Shown: positions 47,165-57,900 of the stretch, in pieces
Position numbering within the stretch: position 1 is the first letter of the stretch
Layout: each line of letters begins with the position of its first letter
DNA from: Paracyclopina nana
Lineage: Eukaryota > Arthropoda > Copepoda > Cyclopoida > Cyclopettidae
Assembly: GCA_019096065.1 (NCBI GenBank)
Contig: JAGUCH010000001.1
Span: 5,208,001-5,272,000 of the forward strand
DNA length: 64,000 nt
Direction: 5' to 3'
Notes under the pieces: generated by a model
What the model was told of the DNA's origin: nothing
Database searches by the model: none
The model's input: the letters and a program-made list of their open reading frames with translations, nothing else
Program-made: the position numbers and the translations under genes

Positions 47165-48825
47165 TGGCTTTCTTGAATATCATTTCAGCAAGATTCAATC
47201 GACTTTGCATTCCTTGAAAGTAAATTTCCTGATTTTGAGCAGCAAGTTGCTGTTCTCTGCGAAGTAGTGCCTCAATTGATGACTCATTTGTTCTTAAACT
47301 TGGTTCCTCATGATCTTGGCTTAAGATTAGCATTTTGTGGCCTTTTTCTTCCTTATCAATTTCCTCCTTTGTCGTACCTGCATCAGGAGGATCCTCATTG
47401 ACAAAGTTATCCTCATGCTTCTCATCTGGATCATTTGTGGCAATGATCTCATCAGCTTCATCTTGGACAAACTGTTTCTCAGAGGCATCACTTGTAATTG
47501 TAGCTGATGGCATTGGCTTTTTGGCATTAGGAGGATCCATATCAATGAACTCTTCACAATCCAAAGAAGCAGAACCAGCCATCTCATTGGTAGTGGCCAT
47601 GCTCACAAGTTCAGCCCCTCCATTAACAATAGCACGAGCCATTTCCATTTGCCTTTTAAGTGTAGGCTTAGGATCATAATGAGCAAGAGTTTCAAGAGAC
47701 TTGTGGCCTGAAATGCTTGATATTTCCCTGTCTTCAGCTCCAGATCTCTTGAGCAGGCGAATTGAAGTGGGCCTGACTTGAGCATTTATGATCCTTGGTA
47801 TACCTATGGCATTGGAGAGCTCTGGCAGGGCTTTCCCCACTTGAGAAGGCCCAATTTTCGTCTTTTCATACCAAACATTTGGATTGGCAAAGAGGTTGAA
47901 ATGTTGAGATTTCCTTTTTGGCCTCGTGAAAATCAAGGCAGACTCTGGAGGAAGCTTTTCCAGATATCTTTGAATGAAGTCACCAGGATTAAATCCCATG
48001 GCATTCTCCTCAAACAAGACTATGCCTCCAGTTTCCAGGTCTTCATCATCATCCCTATGGTTTTTGGAGTACTCTCCAATAACCTTTTTAAAGTACTTCT
48101 TTCCAGAGTTTGGATCTTCTTGGAGCTGAATATGGCTCTTGGTGAGCTGGTCAATACCTTCTCTTCCTCTCCTTGCAAACTATATAGATAAAAGTAATTG
48201 AGTTTTCAGTCGTTTATTAAATGTTCCATTCATTTACCTGGCTAAGAATGACGAAAATCACTCCATATTGGACAAGATAGTGATATTGTGACCTCATATT
48301 TTGAGGCAGAGCTGACAATTTTGCCTCGAATTCGATATCACTCTCATCCATTACCATGAGATCAGAGAGAATGCTCAAGAACTCATAAATCCTCTCTAGA
48401 GATGTAGCTGGGATTTCAGGCCTATGACTTGTGTCAGACTTGCCTAGCTTTTTCAAACTTACAAAGTAAGTCTTCATGAAGGCGCAAAACTTGGAAAAAG
48501 TGCCACAATTTCCAATGTCCAGCTCCCCCTCAGACTTTTGAAGCAACAGCATCTTGATGTGACTCTTATGAAGCTCCACTGTGTTCTTTTTTGGGACTTC
48601 TTTTGTTGCCTTAACTCTCATGGAATGAAAATACTTGATCAACAGGGACTCAAGCTCATCTTTCTTCTTTATAAGAGCCTCCAGGGTTGAAAATCCGCTT
48701 TCGTGAGCAAATTTGGCAAAACATTTTTCCACGGTAGCCTTACTTCTTAAGGTCGAGGAGCAGCGCCCACTTGTTAGCACCATTTCGTCAATTTCTTCCT
48801 CATCAACTTCAACGTGAAAAGGCAT
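47160..48825 (-). CDS. Crypton/KIAA1958-like tyrosine recombinase domain protein
   Basis: A protein with the tyrosine-recombinase fold of Crypton transposons and their domesticated animal relatives (DUF3504/KIAA1958 group). Exons: 48825-48238 and 48179-47160, phase 0, 535 aa; the 58-nt intron is GT-AG. The N-terminal 200 residues look like the helical core-binding region. The catalytic part starts at exon 2: FARRGREG (arginine motif, about 197-204), then QVRPTSIR (Arg332), SGHKS (His355) and AHYDP (nucleophile Tyr364, nine residues after the His). The usual HxxR histidine is replaced by Ala329 (NAQVR). An acidic C-terminal tail of about 150 residues ends in a helical segment. The frame is intact, with no stops. 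It could be a mobile Crypton copy or a domesticated gene. Start chosen at MPFHVEVDEEE; an in-frame upstream extension to 48,957 lacks that character. Confidence 0.8.
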
Positions 48826-49049
48826 CTTCTTAGAATTTTTGAATGCAAAAAAAGTGAAACGTGGAAGGCAGCTGTAGCAGAGCAGTAGGAGCACAAGTTG
48901 AGCTGAGAATACGCGATGAGAGCTATGCACATAATTGCTGACACAAAAGCAGAGCAAGAAATTTAAGGCAACATTCTTGCAGAAATTAGACTAGACACCC
49001 CATCAAAATGAACTTAAGTGAGAATGATGAAATATAGGGGGCAGCTAAT
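48826..49049. other. upstream region of the recombinase gene
   Basis: About 220 bp between the recombinase ATG and the palindrome at 49,050. The reading frame continues upstream without a stop to 48,957, so the true 5' end is uncertain. No promoter motif recognised. Confidence 0.4.
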
Positions 49050-49210
49050 AGTAATAGGATTATACACCTCTAGGCTGTCGGATAACACTCATTATTTTTT
49101 AGTGTCTCGTGACAATCACTCGTTCGCTCCGCTCACTCGTGATCTGTCACTTGACACTAAAAAATAATTCGTGTTATCCTCCAGCCTAGAGGTGTATAAT
49201 CCTATATTAC
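49050..49210. mobile_element. near-perfect palindromic (fold-back) element
   Basis: Left arm about 49,050-49,114 and right arm about 49,145-49,210 are reverse complements. Shared words are ATTATACACCTCTAGGCTG, GGATAACAC and ATTATTTTTTAGTGTC. Mismatches are few. The short centre (ATCACTCGTTCGCTCC...ACTCGTGAT) is itself partly self-complementary. No coding capacity; MITE-like hairpin. Confidence 0.7.
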
Positions 49211-49692
49211 ACCCCGGAAACCACAGCACTTCAAAAAACTTGGCTTTGGAAGCCCAAATCTGATAATGAAACTCACTAGTATATGCCTTTAGTTTCTTGA
49301 TTTTGTTCACTAGTCACTGACTCACAGCCCACAGGCTCACTGAAACGCTATTACGCTAAACTGAGAACTTTGAGCAGAGTTATCAACGGATTTTTTGGCT
49401 GCCACTTTTACGACCACAATAATTCAGACCATTTCAATTACGGCCACTTTTCCGACCACCTTCCCAAAAACTGCCGAAACTTGGAATTTTTGCCCTAATT
49501 TTGGCAAAAAGTGCCTACTTTTTGATAGTTTCAGTCGTTTTCAATCAACGACCACTTTTCCGACCACCAATTTTATTTCCGACCAAATCTAGCAAAAAAG
49601 GACAACTTTGGTTGTTTTCCACCATAAGTCTGATTTTGAGAGGCTTGTGGGAAGATTTTTACTTCAGAAAAATTAACCTAATGAATAATAGT

Positions 49693-49881
49693 TCCCTACC
49701 TCCTCAGCAAAAGTTAGACCCCAAGAAAAATCCCTGAGAGGTCGGGAAAAATTTGAGAACCGAGCAACTATTTTTCATCCGAGCGCAGCGAGGAAATGAA
49801 AAATGTGCGAGGTTCTCAAATTTTTCCCGGCCGATCAGGGATTTTTCGCGGGGTCTAACTTTTGCTGAGGGTGGTAGGGAT
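49693..49881. mobile_element. second palindromic element
   Basis: Arms of about 80-85 nt at 49,693-49,778 and 49,800-49,881 are reverse complements. Shared words are CTCAGCAAAAGTTAGACCCC, GAAAAATCCCTGA, CGGGAAAAATTTGAGAAC and TTTTTCAT. The centre is CCGAGCGCAGCGAGGA. A different family from the palindrome at 49,050, by sequence. Confidence 0.7.
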
Positions 49882-49885
49882 TCAT

Positions 49886-50925
49886 TTTTCTCTAACAGTA
49901 ACCGAAAATCCCAGGTTTGTTGAAATTCCAAGACAAGCTCGACCTACTATTTCGATCCATCATACTTTGATCCCAGTAGCGGATCTCAGCTGAGTCTCTG
50001 ACAACAAGTTGACGCCATTACTGATTACGCTGCAAGTGCAGTGTTACAAAACTTTAACTGCAAATTGAGGCTGCTCAAGACCAAGACAGCAATTTGAGGC
50101 TCCCACACCCGGCAGCGTCCCCAGCACCCAGCAGCGTCTACCCCACCCGGCTGCGTCTCCCCCACCCTGGAGCGTCTCCCCAACCTGGCACCGTCTCGCA
50201 CCCGGCAGCGTCTCCACACCCGGCAGCGTCTCCACACCCGGCAGCATCTCCCGATCTCCCGCACCCGGCAGCGTCTCCACACCCGGCAGCGTCTCCCGCA
50301 CCCAGCAGCGGTTTTTTTACTTCAACTTGAGGCTGCTCAAGACCAAGACGGCAATTTGAGGCTCCCGAACCCGGCAGCGTCCCCCGCACCCAGAAGCGTC
50401 TCCCCCACCCGGCAGCGTCTCCCCCACCTGGCAGCGTCTCTCGCGCCTGGCAGGATCTCCACACCTGGCAGCGTTTCCACTACCGGCAGCATCTCCCGAT
50501 CTCCCGCACCCAGCAGCGTCTCCCCACCTGGCAGCGTCTACCGCACCCGGCAGCGTCTCCCCACCCGGCAGCGTCTCCCCGCACACAGCAGCGTCTTTAC
50601 TGCAAATATTGAGGCTGCTCAAGACCAAGACGGCAATTTGAAGCTCCCGCACCCGGAAGCGTCTTCCGCCCCTAGCAGCGTTTCCCGCATCTGGCAGCAT
50701 CTCCCGCACACGGCAGCAACTCCATCACATAGTGGCTACTCAAGGCTACAAATTGTGTGGGAAAAAAATTCGCCAGGTGATTTTTTTTCCCGGGAAAAAA
50801 ATTCCCCTGGTTAATTCTTTTCCCAATGTATTTGTTTACATTTTGTCTTGGTAGAGAAATAAACTGAGAACTATTTGGAAATTGAAACCTAACCAGGGAT
50901 TTTCGGTTACCGGTAGAGAAAATTT
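49886..50925. repeat. inverted-repeat pair bracketing the minisatellite
   Basis: About 35 nt at 49,884-49,918 (TTTTTCTCTAACAGTAACCG, then AAAATCCCAGG) is repeated in inverse orientation at about 50,888-50,922 (CCAGGGATTTTCGGTTACCG, then GTAGAGAAAAT). The pair encloses the whole GC-rich minisatellite, suggesting that the array lies inside, or was captured by, a larger repeat unit. Confidence 0.5.
50065..50720. repeat. GC-rich 18-bp minisatellite in three higher-order blocks
   Basis: The basic unit is close to ACACCCGGCAGCGTCTCC, with many one- to three-base variants. Three blocks each begin with a unique header (TTGAGGCTGCTCAAGACCAA followed by GACGGCAATTTGAGGCTCCC) at about 50,065, 50,327 and 50,609, so the super-unit is about 260-280 bp. 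Because the unit is a multiple of three, several frames stay open on both strands and give periodic HPAASP-type translations; I do not take these as genes. Confidence 0.85.
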
Positions 50926-51919
50926 GATCCAACTTCTGGATTTTTATCGATGAAATAATGATTTTCATTAAGTTTCGGAAGCAATAGCTGCATAATCAAG
51001 TTTGGTTTAGGAACTCACTATTTAAAGATTTGCAAGTATTCAAAAGGTTTCGTGCTTCTTAAAAAATAACTAAAAATAGCATAAATTCGGTTGAGTCATA
51101 AATGGCCACCACTTTGGCTATATATGAATAACCACATCTTGTCACCTTGATCTCCACTCTGCAGCTGTTCGTCTGCGCCATCCCCGACCGGCAAGTAAAC
51201 AAACTCAGCAGCTGAGATAGCTGATATTACGCGTAGTACACTGACGGCTGAGAGGCGAACGGAGTCTAGAAAACTCAGGCCTAAGTGTGGCATTCAACCA
51301 ATGTTAAATATTTAAGGAAAGTTAAACTTTTGGGGCTATTTCTAGAATGTGCATAAGCTTTATGATTACTACTCCAAGAGGTCTCGGTCTGTCGGCCTAA
51401 TTCAGCTATAGCATGAAAAATGTCTCCGTTTTCAAATTTCGGGCTTCTCCTCGGTATTTCTCTAACAAGCAATGAGTCCTGACACCGATTTGTGCACTAA
51501 CAAGATATTGCAAGTTCGACCAAATGAAAATGGCGAATTGCTCGTATTTAGAGGGAACGGCAACGATTAGCCTTAACCTTGGTGCTGCTTCGCTCGGCCT
51601 TGCTTTGTTGCCTTCGTCGTCGTTTATAGCAAGTCTGATGTGTCTACCGACGGAGAGGAGCTCAGTAGCGGCCTTCTTCGAGGTGAATCTCCGCCGCGTG
51701 GCCCTTTTCGCTCGAACTTGAACGAGGTCAGATCGAGGCCCTCTCAAGCTAAGCAAGGCCGCCGCCGAGGAGCTGGAAGGCGCTTCTTCCCAGTGCAGCA
51801 ATTTCAAGGAGAAACTTAGTTGCAAGCACCTGTTGATGATGGACTGGTGACCGAGGCGGTCATTTATTCACTATTTGTAGCTCCCTAGCCTTACCAAGGC
51901 CAGTAGAATAGATCTCCAA
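50926..51919. other. region upstream of RasGRF start codon
   Basis: Contains the likely RasGRF promoter and 5' UTR. From about 51,560 the sequence becomes more GC-rich and CpG-containing up to the ATG. A minus-strand frame of 139 codons (51406-51825) runs through it but is not recognisable and is probably a composition effect. Confidence 0.45.
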
Positions 51920-54900
51920 ATGGTGAGTGTCGCACATCTATACGTATTCATTTGACCGATGGTGTTTTTTCAGATGTCCGGCATCATGCTCAGCCCCAAA
52001 GTGCAGCGCATGCAGCGCTCCATCCGCATCAACGACGGCCAGCTTCTGGGCCTGGCCGAAAAGGCCAGATACGACTCGAGGCTGGCAGGGTTCTTGTACA
52101 AGAGGTGCGCGGACAACAACAAGTGGTTGCTGCGGTGGTTCAGACTCTACCAGGTACTTGCCGCTACGCTGCAGTTAAGGGAAAGCCACTTGTATGGTTG
52201 CAAATTTCAGAACTTGATGTTCTACTACGACAGCGAGCAGTCTGTCAAGCCGATCGGTGTCATTTTCCTCGAGGGTTGCTACTGCGAGCGGGTGCTTAAC
52301 CCTTCCACTGGAACCACTTCTGGCTCGTCCTCCGCTATGACCGGCAACAAGACCGACCATAATCGATTGGCAGAGAAGATGGTAGTAGCTCTAATGCTCT
52401 CACCAATAGCCATCATCATGATGTCGAAATTATTCCCTTTTTGATTTTAGTATTGCTTTGCCATCATGTATCGCCGCGAGAATCAAAGACAGTATGAGCT
52501 GCGAGCTGACACAGCCTCCGAGTGCAAGGCGTGGATTGACGGTATCAAAATGGCCAGCTTCAACAAACTTCATCTCCAAATGGAGGAGTTGGAGCAAAAG
52601 CATCTGCACCTTCTGCAGGTCGTGGAGAGTGAGAAGACCGCTAAGTGGCAGTATACCCAGCATTGCGAGGAACTGACGGAGGAGATCAAGAAGCTACGGA
52701 CCGAGGTAAAGCCATTTCAGCTTGATTACCAAATTGCTCATAAATTCAGCTGAGAGAAACCGTAAACTCTGCTGTAAAGAGAGAGAGAGAGAGAGAGAGC
52801 GGCAGAAATGACTGTAGAAAGCTCGCACTAATGTAGTAGTAGCCTCTGCTATATTTTCGCAGCGAACTACTTTTTAGCATCCAAAATAGCGGCAGCATGC
52901 ATCAACTTGAGCGATGGTGTCAAGGAAAGCAGGCACCAAAGTTAAAACTGACGATGAGCTTCGAGCGAACCGAGAAAGTCTGGTTTGACTGGCACCATCA
53001 ACTTGTTGCATCACAGCTAACTTTTCTACTCCACAGTAGGCATACGAAACAAGTGCGAGCCTGTAGCCTTGCGCATTTCAACACCTCAACACCCAAGTTT
53101 TCAAAATTCAATACCTTTTAGATTCACTACTTCGCGAGTCTTGCAGCTGCTTCAGGGTTCCTTGCTCTTTTACCATAACGGATATTGCATTTAGAATTCT
53201 ATTATGCCAGCCCTTCTTCCCACAGTCGCGAATGCTGCTCGAAAGGAGCAAACTACTACGTATTTCCCCTCACTCATCGATGATGCTCAATATTCGTACG
53301 CAGCTTTTTTAACAAGCACAATGATAGACAATTTGGGTAGCTGTCTAATTGAGTATATTTTACCATGCAGCTGTTTGCCCTGAAAAAGGAATGGCGACTT
53401 TTGCCTCAAGTGTCAAAATCTACCACCAGTAGTCAAGAGTGTGACAAAAGCGAAGAAGACGAGGATCCTGACATTGCCAAGATTAAAAAGGTTCAAAGTT
53501 TCTTCAGAGGCTGGCTTTGCCGACGTCGTTGGAAGCAAATCGTCGAGGAATACATTCGCTCACCTCATGCAGAAAGCATGCGAAAACGAAACTGGTGAGC
53601 ATACACAAAAATGCGGTACGAGGTCCGTTTGTTAGAGGGAGTGGGGGAAATCACAATTTGCCTACTCTCGAACTTTTTTCATCGCGAAAGCTATTCCACC
53701 TGCAAGGAGATTCGGTTTCTAATTTATGAGAGCATAATTTATGCGTGCTTCACATTCGTAGCCTAATATCATAGATGGTGTAGAATCGCAAGCTGCGTGT
53801 TTTTCTCTTGGTTTCAATTAGTCATTGATTGTTGTTCATCATCCATTTACTAGCTTGGTGTTTCGAATGGTTGAGGCCGAGGAGGAATATGTGGAGCAGC
53901 TGGAAATCCTGATCTCCTGCTTCCTTCGACCATTCAAGATGGCCGCCTCAAGCAAGAATCCCCCTTGCACTCACGAAGACATCAACTCCATCTTCCTCAA
54001 CAGCGAGACTGTGCTATTCTTGCACCAGATCTTTCTCAAGGGCTTGACTGCTCGCATGGAGTCCTGGCCCACCCTGGTTTTGGGTACGTCTCTAGGTGGG
54101 GACCAATTTTTTAAAAGCGGTGGTGCACGGCGGGACGGAGGGTCATGAGGGTCAACGGCTGATAACTTGATGTGGCTGTGCCTTACATTACGAATGTCGA
54201 TGTTGATTTTTGTGACAAAACTGGCCTTGACCTTCGCCGTCGTCCTAGTCGTTTTGCCCATCGTGATCAAGTTCTAGGCCTGCTGATGGTTATCGTATAG
54301 AATATCAACACCTTTTTGGCTGCTGCCGCCACTACTTATGCCGTAGACTGCATTGAGTGGAGTCTGCTTTCGTGTAGTTTTTTGTGCACAGGGGGTTGCG
54401 ATCATGCTTCTTTATGATTATCTGAGTTTCATGGTTTTTGCTATGACAGGCCTACTCTATGCTGATCGCTGCTGCCTCTTCACTTAAGCTAAAAGGGTGA
54501 GGGACACCTGTAATTCCTAACGGTGCTCTAATTTTTGGTACTGTAGAGCTGTTTGTTAATTGAGCTGTTTAGGGCTCGCAACTAAGATTTTTGCTTTTTT
54601 GTCTTTGCTGTTTTGAAGTCGTGCTCTGTCGAATATGATATGAGCGATGCACTTACAAATCAGAAAATCCGCTACATTAATTTTTCAACCTTGAAAGCTT
54701 TTTGCGTAAGTTTTACGTTATGTATTAGGAACGTGCTTTATTGTTTACTACTTGAGTACGTTTAGTCGGCAAGCACAAAGAGTTTCAATGTAGTAGTTTG
54801 TGTAACATATTGTATTAAAGAGCGACAATTTGGAACACGCACAATTAGCTTGGTAGGTAAAAGCATTTAATGTAGATGTCAAAGAGGAAGTGAGATGTAT

Positions 54901-57900
54901 AATTATTCCAACTTTCGGCCCTTTCAAACTTGGCGTGCCTAAGACATGACATAAAAACTTTCCATTTTACAGGAGTAATCTTTCCTTTTAGCCAATTTTT
55001 CTGTACACTTAGACAGAATGCGCTTTCATAAAAGGCTTTTTTCTTCTCACGCAAAAATTGCTGTTTTGTTCTGAATTATCTTAAAAATGCAATGAAACGG
55101 ACCATGGAACACGCGCCATAAAAAGTTCTACCACACCACTTTCGGGTTGCCACCATGCTCACTGCTTTTATGAAAGACAGTTCCAATTTTAGCTGCCGCG
55201 CAGATTCTTTCGAAAAAAGATGAAAGAACCATATTTGTCTATGCCTTGGTATAGCTTTGCTGTTTTTCTTCTTTCACTTAAACAAAAAAGAAAGCTCTCA
55301 TTCAAAAGTTGCATGGTCGCGACGTTAATTAACGATTAGCTCGCTACCTGGAGCTTATTCGCCCATTCTTCTCGTTAACTTGCTCTCCTAAATTACTTTG
55401 TTATTACAAAAGCCAATCTTCACCTAATCTCACCTCTCGTAAAAAATATACCTAATTTTTGAACTGCACTCATGAGCATTATTTTTGCTTGCTCATGCTC
55501 ACTTAGTTAGTTTTTCTATTGTAGCTTCTTAATGCTTTTAAAATGGCTAGAATATCATGAAGTACTAACCATGCTCTCACCATCTGTTGAAACCAGGTGA
55601 CCTTTTTGACATGCTGCTTCCCATGTTGAGTATCTACCAGGAGTATGTGAGGAACCACCACTACTGTCTGCAGGTTGGTATTTGGCGAAAGCGCGACTTA
55701 CGCTCTTGGCATGCCTATTATATGCTCAATTATCGTAGGTGTTGACAGAATGCAAGCAAAGCCCCATGTTTGGATCTCTTCTGAACCGTTTGGAAAAGAA
55801 ACCTGCTTGTAAGGGAAGGTCTCTGGAGACTTTCTTGACGTATCCAATGCATCAGGTATTTAATTGTTAAGCTGTCTCTCTCGCTCGCTTGTTTGTTTGT
55901 GCTCATTAATTACTTCCAGATCCCTCGTTACATCATAACTCTGCATGAACTTCTCGCTCACACTCCGCCTGATCACGTGGAGAAAAAGTCCCTCGAACAT
56001 GCCAGGAAGCAGCTCGAGGACCTTTCCAGGCAAATGCACGATGAGGTAAATGACTTACAATATCGTTGTTCTTCTGGACTATCATTGCTGCAATGACTAA
56101 TTTTCAGGTGAGCGAGACGGAAAATATTCGGAAAAACTTGGCAATCGAGCGTATGATAGTGGAGGGCTGCGATATCTTGCTCGATGTCAACCAGATGTTT
56201 GTCAGACAAGGTACTTTGGTGCAAATCCTCCCCGCAGGTCACAGGAGCGGAGCCCGAGGTCGTCTGACAATCGGCCGTGAAAAGGAGCGAGAGGCTGTCC
56301 GACAATGCTTTCTTTTCTCCAACCATCTGATCATCACTTCGAGGACTCAAGGGGGAAAGCTTCACCTGGTTGAAAATGTCGGGAAAATTCCCCTTGCTGA
56401 TATCACCCTAATTGAAGATCCTAACGAGGAGGAGCGAACCGAGGAGCCTGGTAAGTAAGAGCGTTTCATAACGCTGATGTTATAACGTACTAACGTCAGA
56501 AAAATAGTGTTTCTCTTTGACGTGAGCCATACGTGCTGTTGCTTTATCGTGGGTGTAAAACTCTTTTGACTAAGCTAATTAGGCCTCTTTTGCTTCTTAT
56601 TCAATAAGTGGCTATCCTAATGATGACAGCCATCACCTTTCTAGCCTACTAGATGAGGCTTGCATGAAGAATGTACGCAGGTTTGCTTCCATTTTGGAAG
56701 TAAGGCATATTTTTACAATGGAGCTATGTTGAGAATTTGGGCTTAATGTGATCAAAGACTTCTATTGGTTCTACATTTTTTCGCCAAGTTGCTCCAACTT
56801 TTCTCGCAAGGACCTCCAAGGATCATTCTGAGCAGAGCTTTATATTAGCTAGTACAAAAGTTGAAGGCGCTGCCAGAGACAAGCAAATAAAAGATACTTT
56901 TTGGCCTTTGATGAAACTACTAAGCACGAAACTTGCAGAATCTCCCTGCTCGAGCCACAGTGGCTCCTTGAGTGACATGAGCACGGAAAGCAATGGAAGC
57001 TTCTCAAAGGCCGAGCACCGATCCCTGGACTTCAAGCTGATTGTTGACGATGTAAAAACTGGTCAGCAGGTATAGGCTAATTGAACTTAAATCCAGAAGT
57101 ACCAGCATTAATTTCTATTCCTCTTAGATCTCAATTCACTTGGTCACGCCTACTCGCCAGGAGAAAGCAGCTTGGATCACGGATATCTCACAAGTGAGGA
57201 AGTAACATTTTGTGTTTTCCTCGAAAAATAGTCTTTTTTCTCCTTGTATGTTTAGTGCATGGACAATGTTCACTTTAATGGGCTCTTCTACAATACAATG
57301 CCCAACGCAAACTCGTCTACGTTGCCTCAGTGCGTCAAGAGCGATCCAAACCTCTTCAAGGACGATGTTGACATAAGATTCTCCAAAACATTCAACACTT
57401 GCAAGGTAAGCCTGTTAATCTCAGGAAATTGGCTGGTGACGATAGTCCTGCTACGCAGTAGGCGCGCTAAATTACGTATCACAAGGTTATAAATACTTTT
57501 TTAATTAAGGGCTGGCGATGATAATTGGCTTAGCAGAGCTACTTTAGTGATAGCGCTTTTTCTCCCGGTATACTATTTGTGCTTTTAGATACCGCAAATT
57601 CGCTATGCCACGCCTGAGAGGCTGTTGCAACGGTTGACCGATTTGCGGTTCCTAAACATCGACTTCCTCAATACGTTTCTGCTGACGTATCGAGTCTTCA
57701 CGGATGGCATTACCGTCCTTGAGGCCCTCAAGAGTGTGTTTTTCCAACCAGAGCCCACAGACTCGCCCACCAGCTCCAACGGGTAAGATTCCAAATACTC
57801 CAGCTCAAGGAGGCACTCGTTGACAACATCGAGGGGATTTTCCAGGTCTTTGGAAAATCTGCACCGCGAGGACGGCGACAATGGCTTACAGGCAGCTTCT

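Noticed and set aside
50094-50814. Long open frames on both strands with periodic PAASPH-type translations
   Set aside because: They arise from the 18-bp minisatellite, whose unit length is a multiple of three; no start context, splice logic or family resemblance.
51406-51825. 139-codon minus-strand open frame antisense to the RasGRF upstream region
   Set aside because: It lies in a GC-rich, CpG-containing putative 5' UTR where stops are rare on both strands; the translation is not recognisable.
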